Source: Pseudomonas bubulae (lineage in GTDB: Bacteria; Pseudomonadota; Gammaproteobacteria; Pseudomonadales; Pseudomonadaceae). From it: 64,000 nucleotides of DNA. Below are positions 1-7,711 of the stretch, piece by piece (positions within the stretch are counted from its first letter, which is position 1; each line of letters opens with the position of its first letter). The stretch covers positions 3,571,001 through 3,635,000 of the forward strand of contig NZ_CP146077.1 in assembly GCF_037023725.1 (NCBI RefSeq), in the 5' to 3' direction. Made by a program: the position numbers and the translations under genes. The notes under the pieces were generated by a model. It saw only the letters and a program-made list of their open reading frames with translations, was not told the DNA's origin and did not search any database.

Positions 1-102
1 CCCGTTACCGTTACCGTTACCTGGATCGGCCGAGGCAGTGACCGGGCCACAAACAAGCGCAACACACGTAATGGCTGTAATCAGTGAACGAGGCGTTAAC
101 AT
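1..102 (-). CDS. N-terminus of an exported Gly/Asn-rich protein (partial)
   Basis: Only the first 34 codons lie in the window; the rest is before base 1. The peptide opens MLTPRSLITAITCVALV, a basic start followed by a hydrophobic stretch, and has a plausible signal peptidase site after ASA at residues 22-24. The mature part begins DPGNGNGNG. That low-complexity start after a signal peptide is seen in Pseudomonas CigR/RcnB-like periplasmic proteins, which is a guess at family level. Export is the firm part of the call. Confidence 0.55.
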   Translation of the reverse strand, partial: MLTPRSLITAITCVALVCGPVTASADPGNGNGNG

Positions 103-189
103 GGTCGAGGACTCAGAATAAGGGTGGTCCTCTGACTATAGACGACAGCTTAAGTTCGTCAGGGCATCAAGCTGCCACCCAGTGCTGCT

Positions 190-702
190 TCAGCTCTGCT
201 CAGGTGCGAACCAGGCCATGGTGATATCCGCGATCAGACTGCCATCGGGTAGGCGTATACGCTTTTCAAGACGACCTTCTTCCACAAAGCCGAACTTCAG
301 ATAAAGGTGCCTCGCACGGCGATTGACCTCACGCACCCGCAGTTCGACTTTCACCAGCCCCGGGCGATCCCCGGCCCACTGCAACAAGCGCGTCATCAAC
401 ACATGGCCGATACCCTGCCCCACATAGTCGGGATGCACAACGATAGTCAGGCTCATAACGTGCTTAAAGGCCTCAAGCCCCATTGGCTCAAGCAAAGCAT
501 GCCCGACAATCTGGTCATTCCATTCAACCACCAGGTAAAGGCCATCATCCTTCAGGGCAAGAATTTTTCGCTCAAAGGCTGCAGTGTTAAACTCACCTGG
601 CCGCGAGACAAGCAAACCGGGGGTTTTGGCCGTTTCACGCTCGGCATTGCAGAGCTGCGTCGCATCCGTTAGTTGCGCATGACGAATGACCAGGTTTTCC
701 AA
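190..702 (-). CDS. GNAT family N-acetyltransferase
   Basis: Predicted acetyl-CoA-dependent N-acetyltransferase of unknown substrate, about 170 residues and one GNAT domain. The acetyl-CoA loop is visible as YVGQGIGHVLM around residue 95, preceded by the beta-4 strand SLTIVVHPD and followed by NRRARHLYLKFGFVEEGRL, the typical beta-5/alpha-4 end. I place the start at a TTG (702) because AGGGAG lies seven bases upstream and the family begins at this point (ENLVIRHAQ). An in-frame ATG 20 codons upstream at 762 has no comparable ribosome site. The gene stands alone between intergenic stretches. Confidence 0.8.
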   Translation of the reverse strand: MENLVIRHAQLTDATQLCNAERETAKTPGLLVSRPGEFNTAAFERKILALKDDGLYLVVEWNDQIVGHALLEPMGLEAFKHVMSLTIVVHPDYVGQGIGHVLMTRLLQWAGDRPGLVKVELRVREVNRRARHLYLKFGFVEEGRLEKRIRLPDGSLIADITMAWFAPEQS

Positions 703-779
703 GCGATAGCTCCCTATAAACTGTTCTGAGTAGGTCAACTGCTTGCGCTCGAAAACACGCAATTCCTGATTAACTTACG

Positions 780-1083
780 CACCCTTACAGCGCACACAAA
801 TCTGCGCGGTCTGCATTTCCCTCCGCCCTCAGCCCTTCAAGCAATAACTGTTCCCGTTGATCAATCCTCGTAGAGCAAGGCGTTCTTGCGATGTGTTTTG
901 TAGCACTCCCGTGGTACAAACAGCAGTAATACGTGACATTGAATACCCTGACGCGTCAGGCATTGAGCGAGCTTCTGGCACATCACGCCTGGACTATTGG
1001 TAAAAGCCACGAGGCGAGGTGTTCAATTGCATTGCCCCGAGCTGAAATTGGCCATGCTTGGTACATAGGCCTACTGATCCACC
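780..1083. other. intergenic stretch, no gene seen
   Basis: About 300 bases between the acetyltransferase start and cho. Reading frames here lack family resemblance and ribosome sites. No clear LexA box was found upstream of cho, although cho is SOS-controlled in Escherichia coli. Confidence 0.5.
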
Positions 1084-1098
1084 TTGAAGGTGCACCCC

Positions 1099-1935
1099 AT
1101 GCCCGCCCCTACTGCTCGCCCCGACCTTGTTTATACATACCCGATCCACCTGCGCGCTCAGGTCGAGGCCGCCCCGCGAGCACCCGGGGTGTATTTCTTT
1201 TACGCTGCTGGCGAGTCCATGCCGCTCTATATCGGTAAAAGCATCGATATACGCAGCCGACTGCTTTCCCACCTGCGCGCACCGGAAGAAGCCCGAATGC
1301 TGCGCCAGACACAACGGATCGAATACCAGCAAACCGCAGGAGAAATCGGCGCCCTGCTGTTGGAGTCCCGCCTGATCAAAGAACTGCAACCCTTGAAGAA
1401 CAAGCGACTTCGTCGTCAACAGCGTCTGTGCTCATTGCGGATTGTCGACGGGGTACTGGAAATCATCGACACCACCACCATCTGCGACGGGCCACAGTTG
1501 TACGGGCTTTTCCGTAACCGGCGGATGGCCACCGAAGCCCTGATGCAGATTGCGGACGAGCACCGGCTCTGCCACACCCTGCTGGGCCTGGATAAATCAA
1601 CGGGACGGGGCTGCTTTCGGGCTCAGATAGGCAAGTGCGCCGGTGCCTGCAAAGGGGCAGAAAGCCATAAGGCGCATACCCAACGCTTGTTGAGTGCCTT
1701 GGAACGCTGGGCCGTGCATCACTGGCCCTATCCAGGCGCAATCGCATTGCACGAGCAGCATGGCGAGATCGAGGAGTACCACGTCGTGGACAGCTGGCGC
1801 TATATCGGCACCTATACCTGCGAGTCTGAAGCCAGACTGGCCCCCAGACTGACAGGGCAGGCATTCGATGCCGACTGCTACAAAATTCTGGTGCGGCCCG
1901 TCTTGCTCGAGAGCACGGCAATCATCATGCTTTGA
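1099..1935 (+). CDS. cho: Cho, UvrC-like single-strand endonuclease
   Basis: Nucleotide excision repair nuclease that incises 3' of a lesion in place of UvrC. The GIY-YIG domain spans about residues 25-105 of 278: PGVYFFYAA gives the first motif and PLYIGKS the second, then RSRLLSHLR. The length matches Cho (about 290) and not UvrC (about 610); the UVR, RNase H-like and helix-hairpin-helix parts of UvrC are absent. Start chosen at ATG 1099, with GAAGG eight bases upstream; a TTG 15 bases earlier is open but unlikely. A full-length uvrC is also in the window (34813-36636), so this is the accessory paralogue. Confidence 0.85.
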   Translation: MPAPTARPDLVYTYPIHLRAQVEAAPRAPGVYFFYAAGESMPLYIGKSIDIRSRLLSHLRAPEEARMLRQTQRIEYQQTAGEIGALLLESRLIKELQPLKNKRLRRQQRLCSLRIVDGVLEIIDTTTICDGPQLYGLFRNRRMATEALMQIADEHRLCHTLLGLDKSTGRGCFRAQIGKCAGACKGAESHKAHTQRLLSALERWAVHHWPYPGAIALHEQHGEIEEYHVVDSWRYIGTYTCESEARLAPRLTGQAFDADCYKILVRPVLLESTAIIML

Positions 1936-2061
1936 TTGCGAACGTGCCGATCCAGGATAACTGCCTCGAGCTTTTTGACTGCCTTAATGTGCCGCTGAAT
2001 GACTGGCCCATCTCTTCCACTCGCTTGGCAAGCTGGACGTAAGCCTACAGCCAACACACGT

Positions 2062-2610
2062 TCACATGACTGACGGTGCGTGCTTCAGTCCGTCGACTGC
2101 ATCCCGTATTTGCCGCACCCGATCTGTAACAGACATGTCCCCTTCAAGCTTTAAGACCGTACAGGTAAGCGCAGACAGCCATTCCTGGTGCCTGGCCAGG
2201 CTACGTCCAGGGACGCCCCCCTCATCGTACTGAGCTGCCCAAGCCAGAAACTCCGGCTTTGCTTGACCGAAGCGTTTTACCTCTCGACGTTCTAGCCTCT
2301 CCAATCTGAGTTCAACCGGAAGATAAAGGAACACCACAAGATCAAATTCGCTCTCAAGCGGTTGACCCCAGCCCATTACTGATCCGGCAACCACTGCACG
2401 GTCATGAGAGCGCATTTCATGTAGCAAGCGCTCTCCTCGTTGCGTTTTGTCAGCCAGATGCAGATAGGGCGGGTTACTGGGCAGCCACAAAAAATCATCT
2501 GCTTCCAGGTGAGTTGCGCTCAGATCCTTAGCTAAAGCATCCGCCAAAGTCGTGGTGCCGGTACCTGCCGCGCCTGTGATCAAGATGTAACGTGCCGTCT
2601 CTTTTGTCAT
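2062..2610 (-). CDS. P-loop nucleotide kinase-like ATPase
   Basis: A 182-residue P-loop NTPase. The Walker A motif GAAGTGTTT is at residues 13-21 and an acidic LEADDFLWLP follows near residue 35, as in adenylate- and shikimate-kinase-like folds. A hydrophobic strand ending in D (EFDLVVFLYLP) and an Arg-rich lid (ELRLERLERREVKRFG) complete the kinase look. The substrate cannot be told. Proteins like this are often annotated as AAA family or adenylate kinase-like. It is transcribed alone, and a 185-base gap separates it from the next fragment. Confidence 0.7.
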   Translation of the reverse strand: MTKETARYILITGAAGTGTTTLADALAKDLSATHLEADDFLWLPSNPPYLHLADKTQRGERLLHEMRSHDRAVVAGSVMGWGQPLESEFDLVVFLYLPVELRLERLERREVKRFGQAKPEFLAWAAQYDEGGVPGRSLARHQEWLSALTCTVLKLEGDMSVTDRVRQIRDAVDGLKHAPSVM

Positions 2611-2795
2611 TTCGTTTCAGCCACTCTAAAACTTTGCCATCTCCGATAACTTAACAGTGCCCCACTGATGTGGCAGCCGAGCAAGAACGTCCTCGAGACA
2701 TCGAGCCAGTGGTGGCCAGCGCCTGCAAATGTGGGTCGGTTAGCTACGACCTGACTTTGAACGTCGCTATGCACCAAATGACGTGCGGGCAGTCA

Positions 2796-3120
2796 TCAAA
2801 TCTCTAGAGCCCTGCAATCAGATCCTGTTTTCTCAACTGAGCAAGCCTGGGCGAGCACTTGGTAACGACTCTGTACAAATCCGTTATCAGACGCTGAGGA
2901 GTCAATCAGACTTAAATTTAGCTCGCCACCCAACTGGCTGAACAAAGGAATTCCTTTGCCCAACAACACTGGAATGCGCGTAATAGTGATCTCGTTGATC
3001 AATCCCGCAGCGAGGAAAGCCTGGATGGTCTGACCTCCGTCAATATAGAGATGCTTCAGACCTTGAGCCGCGAGCTGCGCCACGATAAGTAGCGGATCGC
3101 CGGCCAATACATCGAAGGAC
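2796..3120 (-). pseudogene. dihydrofolate reductase family protein, C-terminal fragment
   Basis: The last ~107 codons of a RibD/DHFR-family reductase. The family signature GLKHLYIDGGQTIQAFLAAG and the following strand ITRIPVLLGKGIPLF are intact. The N-terminal half (NADPH-binding start, about 75 residues in a normal 180-residue protein) is missing. Reading upstream in frame, sensible protein (SFDVLAGDP) stops being recognisable exactly where the upstream hydrolase gene ends, so the two abut at a likely deletion point near 3121. An internal ATG at 3107 could start a 103-residue product, but it would lack half the fold. Called a remnant. Confidence 0.7.
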
Positions 3121-4017
3121 TCAGACGACTTTACCCCCCGACCGCAAAACTTGTATCAGTTGCTCGGCGGCGAGGGTTTCGACGGTGCCTTCACGGGTGC
3201 CTGCGCCGAAAACAGCGCAACAGGCCGATGTGTCGCCGTCGCAGATACGGTAAACGGCAATGACGCTGCCAGGCCCGCACCCTGTGTGTCCGCAAAGGGT
3301 AAAACCACCGTCGATCGAACCCCGCATTAAACCCAGGCCGTATCCCGGTGTAATCCATGGGCGTCCTGGAATCGAACCACCCAATGCCTTTGCTATCTGC
3401 ATGTCCTGGAGCAAGCCTGTGGGGAGCAGATGCCCTGCGAAAAGTCGGTCGAGGAAGAGTGCGGCTTGCGAAATGGGGCCGATTAACAAGCCGTGATACA
3501 CCCAGCCGGGGTCATAATTTGATGTATTTCCAAGGTGGGTATCTTGTAAGTCTGCTGGCGTTTTAGCGAAGCGAACCCTCGAGAGCCCCAAAGGCGTCAG
3601 TGCGTATCGACCCACTGCCTCTTCAAGCGACAAGTCAGTCAGCTGTTCAATTAGCTTGCCTATGAGAAGGTAACCCACATTGGAATAGCGCCATCCAGTT
3701 CCGGGGGTATATCGAAGCCGAGCGCCATCAAGGCGCTGCATCATTTCGTCTGCTGACCATGCAGCCTCATGGTTGGCAACGGCGGCGTGATAATCTGCAA
3801 GTTCACCATAATCGGCGAGCCCTGCCTCATGCCTAAGCAGTTGGCGCAACGTGAATGGCTGATCAGGTATCGGGGTGTCCAGTCCGACCCGCCCATCACG
3901 TACTAATGACAGGGCGGTTACAGCCAGGATGGTCTTCGTAAAGCTCCACCAAGGCACCACCAGTTCTGATTGATCCGACGTTGGGTGCTGACCATTTGAT
4001 ACCAGTGAACTCAGCAT
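3121..4017 (-). CDS. serine hydrolase, class C beta-lactamase-like
   Basis: A 298-residue penicillin-binding-protein-like hydrolase (beta-lactamase/transpeptidase fold, PF00144 type). The catalytic SxxK is SFTK at residues 25-28, YxN is YSN near residue 110, and the third motif is HTG near residue 244. There is no signal peptide, so it probably works in the cytoplasm as an esterase or peptidase and not as a secreted lactamase. AAGGAA sits four bases before the ATG. The last codons run directly into the truncated reductase fragment, so the C-terminus (ending GGKVV) may itself be altered by the junction. Confidence 0.75.
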   Translation of the reverse strand: MLSSLVSNGQHPTSDQSELVVPWWSFTKTILAVTALSLVRDGRVGLDTPIPDQPFTLRQLLRHEAGLADYGELADYHAAVANHEAAWSADEMMQRLDGARLRYTPGTGWRYSNVGYLLIGKLIEQLTDLSLEEAVGRYALTPLGLSRVRFAKTPADLQDTHLGNTSNYDPGWVYHGLLIGPISQAALFLDRLFAGHLLPTGLLQDMQIAKALGGSIPGRPWITPGYGLGLMRGSIDGGFTLCGHTGCGPGSVIAVYRICDGDTSACCAVFGAGTREGTVETLAAEQLIQVLRSGGKVV

Positions 4018-4114
4018 TGACTTCCTTGTATTGTTGGGCAGCTTGTCAGCTACCTAGGGAGGCTCCGATCATCTTGCCGCGATTTTCGAAAAGTACCCAA
4101 TATACCCAGAGATC

Positions 4115-4219
4115 AATAACGCGCCTGCCGCCAACCAGGCGCGTGCTGCATCAGTGCATCGCCACACCGTCCAGCGATTTATCGACATACGCCCTGGCCA
4201 GCTCCACCAGATGCATGAC
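4115..4219. repeat. 105-bp direct repeat, copy A
   Basis: Covers the terminator hairpin and the 3' end of the DUF6124 gene. It matches 5770-5874 with four mismatches, in the same orientation. Confidence 0.9.
4119..4144 (-). terminator. hairpin after the DUF6124 gene
   Basis: A perfect 9-bp stem (ACGCGCCTG / CAGGCGCGT) with an 8-base loop lies six bases past the stop codon of the DUF6124 gene. Few T residues follow it. It recurs, with the end of that gene, near 5774. Confidence 0.55.
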
Positions 4220-4501
4220 CGACAACACCCGGTCGCGCGCGAGCCCGCACAAACCATCCCCCGCCTCACTCGCCGAAGCAACCGCACAGCGCAACAAGTC
4301 TGACGCTTGGGCCAAAGCCGCTTCTGAATTGACACTGTCCGGGATGGCAAATATAGCCGTGCTTATGGGGCGAGCAGGCTTATGGTCGTGCAGGTAATAA
4401 TCGAGCGCACGCCTGACGGCCGCACGGTCCAGCGACTGTGAATCGCACTGTTCAGCATCTTGCAGGGTCAATGAGGGGGGATCGGGGACAACTTTTTTCA
4501 T
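4151..4501 (-). CDS. DUF6124 family protein
   Basis: A 116-residue protein of the Pseudomonas-restricted DUF6124 group. The start MKKVVPDPPSL is the family hallmark, and the C-terminal helical part (AALAQASDLLRCAVAS ... VMHLVELARAYVDKSLDGV) is the conserved small-helix region. Function is unknown. AGGAG precedes the ATG by eight bases. These genes are typically scattered singly through Pseudomonas genomes. Its last 22 codons and terminator hairpin exist again at 5770-5874. Confidence 0.75.
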   Translation of the reverse strand: MKKVVPDPPSLTLQDAEQCDSQSLDRAAVRRALDYYLHDHKPARPISTAIFAIPDSVNSEAALAQASDLLRCAVASASEAGDGLCGLARDRVLSVMHLVELARAYVDKSLDGVAMH

Positions 4502-5119
4502 ACCGTTAACTCCTGGCTTCTAAGAGGAGCTGTCACTTATCGCGACCAAACGAATGGGTGGCAGCCGTACGCAGGTTAGTCGACCGGAGAAACCAGGAAC
4601 CCGGCGCGCCCGAAGGCGCCCTGCGCACGGCCACCAAAAACCGGAGGCAAAAAAACGCCTCTCTGAGGTGGCGCTGTGCGCCTGATTTCACTACGGGCGA
4701 CTAAACCCGATCGCTGATTTTGCAGCGATGGGCCGAGACTATTCCCCGATTTGAGCAGGCGCAAGCGAACGGGATTCTCTCGGATGATTCGCGAGATGGA
4801 AAGCGAAACGTCGTACGAAACGGCTGATAACAAGCCTTATAAACCTGACCGTAGCCTACCGCCTGCGGCTAATGACCAGCCACCCAACGCGGCACAATGC
4901 TGCCTTGACGAGACCATCGCAGGGGAATCACCTTGCACTCGAGGACTGCAACTGCGCATTCGTCGGGACTGGGTACCCGTTTTATCCCCACCGCATTTTG
5001 GCAGCAGAGAAAACTGGTTTCTCTGAAGTAGTGACGATCAGCCTGCTGATCGGATCCTGAACCCAGGGCATCCGTGCCGGGAGCTAAAGAATCGCTGCGA
5101 CTACTCCTCCACTACACCT
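4502..5119. other. gene-poor stretch
   Basis: About 620 bases without a gene I can defend. Short frames exist (minus 4576-4833, plus 4751-5026, plus 4872-5060), but none has a good ribosome site or a family I know. A GATCAGC/GCTGATC hairpin at about 5036-5051 sits ahead of the strong terminator at 5120, so a small RNA or the tail of a dead gene ending there is possible. Confidence 0.4.
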
Positions 5120-5147
5120 AAAAGGCGTCCTCTGGACGCCTTTTTTA
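5120..5147. terminator. bidirectional rho-independent terminator
   Basis: An 11-bp perfect stem AAAAGGCGTCC / GGACGCCTTTT with loop TCT. On the plus strand it is followed by a T run. On the minus strand it lies just past the end of the split toxin at 5160, so it can serve both directions. Confidence 0.85.
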
Positions 5148-5159
5148 TTTCAGCGCGAG

Positions 5160-5611
5160 CTATATTTGCGCACGAATGACCTGCCCAACCAGTGTCCCGC
5201 TCGCTTTACGCTTTGGATACCGCGTAACAATGTAGTAACCAAAGCCACTGCGCTCCTCCCGAGGTTCCAATACTAAAGACCCTGCTGGTGTTTTCATGAC
5301 TGTCAGCCGATGATTGCCACGGATATCACGAGCCTCGCAATATATCGGCGCGTTGTGCACGATCATGTTCGCAATATGTGGGTTACTTGATCAATGCAGG
5401 TGCAACCACATGTGGCCAGGTCGGCTTCGTGAGCTTCCCAAATATGACGAATACCAAAACCACGGCCTTCCCCTTTGTGGACGCCCACGCGCAAGAAGAT
5501 TTCCCCGCCTTTCAAACCGAACTTGGGCATGTCCGGGATAGTTCCAAAGCTGTCTGTGCCCGACGGGTGAGCAATCAAGACATTTTGTTTTAAATTGAGC
5601 AGTTCCGACAA
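5160..5611 (-). pseudogene. BECR-type toxin domain split into two overlapping frames
   Basis: Frame 1 (5363-5611) carries GEIFLRVGVHKGEGRGFGIR then HIWEAH. Frame 2 (5160-5366) carries PIYCEA, then GSLVLEPREERSGFGYYIV and TRYPKRKASGTLVG. Read end to end they give the order of a single BECR-fold nuclease toxin module: catalytic His in the first helix, later Arg/Thr/Tyr on strands. Such modules usually sit at the C-terminus of CdiA, Rhs or phage proteins. Frame 1 stops in TGA overlapping the ATG of frame 2 (ATGA), and a one-base change near 5364 would fuse them. The long N-terminal carrier is absent. I read it as a frameshifted, displaced toxin tip; a coupled two-gene arrangement is the alternative. 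Confidence 0.55.
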
Positions 5612-5769
5612 AACACATTCCTGACCAATACAGGTGATGAACCAGCAGGTTAGTGTGGCATGTTCAGTGAAAGTCGGAATGGCTGCTTGTTACCAAGTAA
5701 TTCGCAATACCAGGGTGTTGCCACTGGCAGGGTGTGAACGGCTATATAAGTCTGCTGGGTTCATTAATA

Positions 5770-5874
5770 AATAACGCGCCTGCCGCCAACCAGGCGCGTG
5801 CTGCATCAGTGCATCGCCACACCGTCCAGCGATTTATAGACATACGCCCTCGCCAGCTCTACCAGGTGCATGAC
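5770..5874. repeat. 105-bp direct repeat, copy B (DUF6124 tail)
   Basis: About 96 percent identical to 4115-4219. It holds the terminator hairpin (5774-5799) and the last 22 codons of a DUF6124 gene (minus strand, stop at 5806). Beyond 5874 the similarity ends at once and no upstream coding sequence follows, so this is an orphan gene end. Confidence 0.9.
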
Positions 5875-6050
5875 TCATCGCTGGGTTGAGCGTAGGGTGG
5901 CGTGGCGATCCCCTTTACCAACGGTGAAGGGGTAAAGCCCTAGCTATGACCCGACTCAAAAAATGTACACCTGTCACTTTTTTAAAAGAACTTGTAGCAA
6001 AACAGTTGTCCAAAAATTAGTAAGCAAGTGATTGATCAGAGGAAAAGTGT
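5875..6050. promoter_or_regulatory. upstream region of the XRE gene
   Basis: No gene. GAGGAAAAG lies directly upstream of the ATG at 6051. HigB/Gp49-type toxin sequence, which normally precedes this kind of antitoxin, is not present. Confidence 0.4.
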
Positions 6051-6335
6051 ATGTCAAACGAACGCCCTACCAGTGTCTGGGATGCGTTGGTTGATACGCC
6101 AGAAGAAGCCGAGAACCTGCGTGTCCGTTCTCAGTTGATGCGAGCCATCAGGCGGGTAGTGAAAACCTGGGATGTATCGCAAAAAGAAGCGGCCCAGCGG
6201 CTGCATATCACTCAGCCAAGGCTGAATGATTTGCTCAAGGGGAAAATTGAAAAATTTTCTCTGGATGCTTTGGTGAATATGTTGGCCAGTGCAGATCTGG
6301 AACTCGAAGTTCGCATCAGTAACAAGGCAGCCTGA
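6051..6335 (+). CDS. XRE/HTH_37-type antitoxin-like regulator
   Basis: A 94-residue helix-turn-helix protein of the HigA/phage-antitoxin type. The HTH is VSQKEAAQRLHITQPRLNDL at about residues 42-61, followed by KGKIEKFSLDALVNMLASA, the usual dimerisation tail. Relatives are normally the second gene of a toxin-antitoxin pair. Here no toxin precedes it (175 bases with no frame), so it is an orphan antitoxin or a stand-alone repressor. A terminator follows 25 bases after the stop. Confidence 0.75.
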   Translation: MSNERPTSVWDALVDTPEEAENLRVRSQLMRAIRRVVKTWDVSQKEAAQRLHITQPRLNDLLKGKIEKFSLDALVNMLASADLELEVRISNKAA

Positions 6336-6360
6336 TTTTCAAGTGGCGGTTCAAGCAAGC

Positions 6361-6396
6361 AAAAAGGCTGGCCATGATGTGGCTGGCCTTTTTTCG
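6361..6396 (+). terminator. rho-independent terminator of the XRE gene
   Basis: A 14-bp stem (AAAAAGGCTGGCCA / TGGCTGGCCTTTTT) with two G-T pairs, loop TGATG, and a T run. Confidence 0.85.
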
Positions 6397-6522
6397 CTTT
6401 AATGGCACCCAAGGACGAAAATAAGCTATCGCAGGTAGTTTGCAGAGACACCGGTGCGTTTGTCTGAAGCTACAAGAAACCTCTGTTCTCATCAGCCACT
6501 TGGGTGTGCAGTTTTAGAACCC

Positions 6523-6537
6523 GTATACGCTGTATAC
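6523..6537. promoter_or_regulatory. GTATAC dyad, probable antitoxin operator
   Basis: Two GTATAC palindromes three bases apart (6523-6528 and 6532-6537), about 25 bases upstream of the RHH antitoxin start. RHH antitoxins of the ParD/CopG kind bind such short repeated half-sites to repress their own operon. The role here is inferred. Confidence 0.45.
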
Positions 6538-6559
6538 ACTCAAGAGTGAGGACCCCATC

Positions 6560-6706
6560 ATGGCATCACCCGTGTTGTCATTCTGTGTTGAAGAGGCGCT
6601 CGTGGAGCAGCTCGACCAGTTGTCCCAAGCCACCGACCGCGACCGTCAGTACCACCTCAAACGTGCGTTGGCCCGCTACGTCGAGGCTGAGTCCTGGCAT
6701 ATATAG
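6560..6706 (+). pseudogene. ribbon-helix-helix antitoxin, truncated
   Basis: A 48-codon frame with GTGAGGA upstream. It reads as the DNA-binding half of a CopG/ParD antitoxin: beta strand VLSFCVEEALVEQLDQL, then TDRDRQYHLKRALARYVE (residues 29-42 hold the helices). It ends at WHI, where homologues continue for 30-40 residues into the toxin-binding tail. No ParE toxin follows. The normal partner and the neutralising segment are both lost, while operator and ribosome site remain. Confidence 0.65.
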
Positions 6707-6811
6707 GTAAGGAGCAGATTTTTGCGAGCGACTGCTATCCGACCCAAAGCAGCCCTTGATATCCATTTATTGTCGCCATAGGGTGTTGGCATTCATGGAG
6801 GATTCTGACTG

Positions 6812-7381
6812 ATGGCACGCATAGGTTTAATACTGAGCCCCGGTTTTGCTGACTGGGAATATGCTTTTATAGCTGGAACTGCGTCCCCATTTTACGGGAT
6901 CGACGTCAGGTTTTTCGCTTTTGCTCCGGGACAGATCCACTCGCAGGGCGGGCTGGCTGTAACGATCGATAGTAACTTGCAACAATGCCTGGACTGGAAA
7001 CCGGATGTTGTGGTCGTTATCGGGGGAATGGTCTGGGAACGTGCAGAAGCACCGGATATTCGAGACTTTCTTCATGCCAGTCGTTCAAGTGGAGCGACGA
7101 TTGCAGGTATCTGTGGGGGAACTCTGGCACTTGCGAGGGCCGGGCTTCTCGACAAGATTCCACATACCTCAAACAGTGCTAATTTCTTACAAGAGAATGC
7201 TGCAGGTTATGAAGGTCACGGGTTTTATCGAAACAGTCCGATAGCGGTGGTTGCAGACCGCATCATAACCGCTCCAGGCCCTGCCCCCGTTAGCTTCACC
7301 TGCGCAGTGTTCGAAGGTGCCGGGCTATCTTCAGAGAGTATTTCCCAGTTCAGATCAATGTTGGCAGCGGAACATAAGTGA
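6812..7381 (+). CDS. DJ-1/PfpI family protein
   Basis: A 189-residue class I glutamine-amidotransferase-fold protein. The nucleophile elbow is GICGGT around residue 99-104, preceded by a strand with PDVVVVIGGM, as in ThiJ/PfpI proteins. The early acid residue expected near position 15 is present as DWEYA. Members act as glyoxalases, chaperone-like deglycases or amidases; the substrate here is unknown. GGAGG lies about ten bases before the ATG. No operon partner. Confidence 0.75.
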   Translation: MARIGLILSPGFADWEYAFIAGTASPFYGIDVRFFAFAPGQIHSQGGLAVTIDSNLQQCLDWKPDVVVVIGGMVWERAEAPDIRDFLHASRSSGATIAGICGGTLALARAGLLDKIPHTSNSANFLQENAAGYEGHGFYRNSPIAVVADRIITAPGPAPVSFTCAVFEGAGLSSESISQFRSMLAAEHK

Positions 7382-7493
7382 CCGTTTGGCGCTGCAAAAC
7401 AGCGCTCAGGTTATGTTGTTCGAGTGGCTGCATCTGTCCGATTGCTGCCTGTCGCAAAGTCCCGCAATCGACCCAAAGCTGCCGGGCCGTCTG

Positions 7494-7610
7494 TTATCGG
7501 GCGAAGATCTGGCTCTCTTGGTAGACTTGCAACCCATCGCAAAACAGGCGTACTTGTGCCGTGTAACTGATGCTGCCGTCAGTACGCTTGCGTGCTCGGA
7601 TAGTGGCCAT
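7494..7610 (-). pseudogene. tyrosine-recombinase integrase, N-terminal stump
   Basis: A 38-codon frame opening MATIRARKRTDGSISYTAQV, the arm-type DNA-binding start of a large class of island and prophage integrases. It stops at FARs normal position (SQIFAR then TAA), before the core-binding and catalytic domains, so about 90 percent of the gene is gone. It is transcribed away from dusA and starts 102 bases from its 5' end. That is the arrangement described for dusA-targeting integrases (Farrugia and colleagues). Confidence 0.7.
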
Positions 7611-7617
7611 GATCGCC

Positions 7618-7653
7618 TGGTACAATTGTTGTTTTGATTGGTAAATTGTACCA
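7618..7653. repeat. 10-bp inverted repeat before dusA
   Basis: TGGTACAATT and AATTGTACCA are separated by 16 bases, just upstream of the integrase stump start. A partial third copy (ATGGTACAGAAT) covers the dusA start codon. Candidate integrase arm or attachment sequence, or the integrase promoter operator. Confidence 0.45.
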
Positions 7654-7711
7654 GTCGACTTCAAAATACGCCCTTTTACCCCCTAAAATCGCAGCAAAAA
7701 CGTAGAGCACA

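Noticed and set aside
933..1238. 101-codon plus-strand frame before cho
   Set aside because: Overlaps cho in another frame, with no recognisable domain.
4576..4833. 85-codon minus-strand frame
   Set aside because: No ribosome site, low-complexity Arg/Gly-rich product. It might be a conserved Pseudomonas hypothetical, but I cannot support it.
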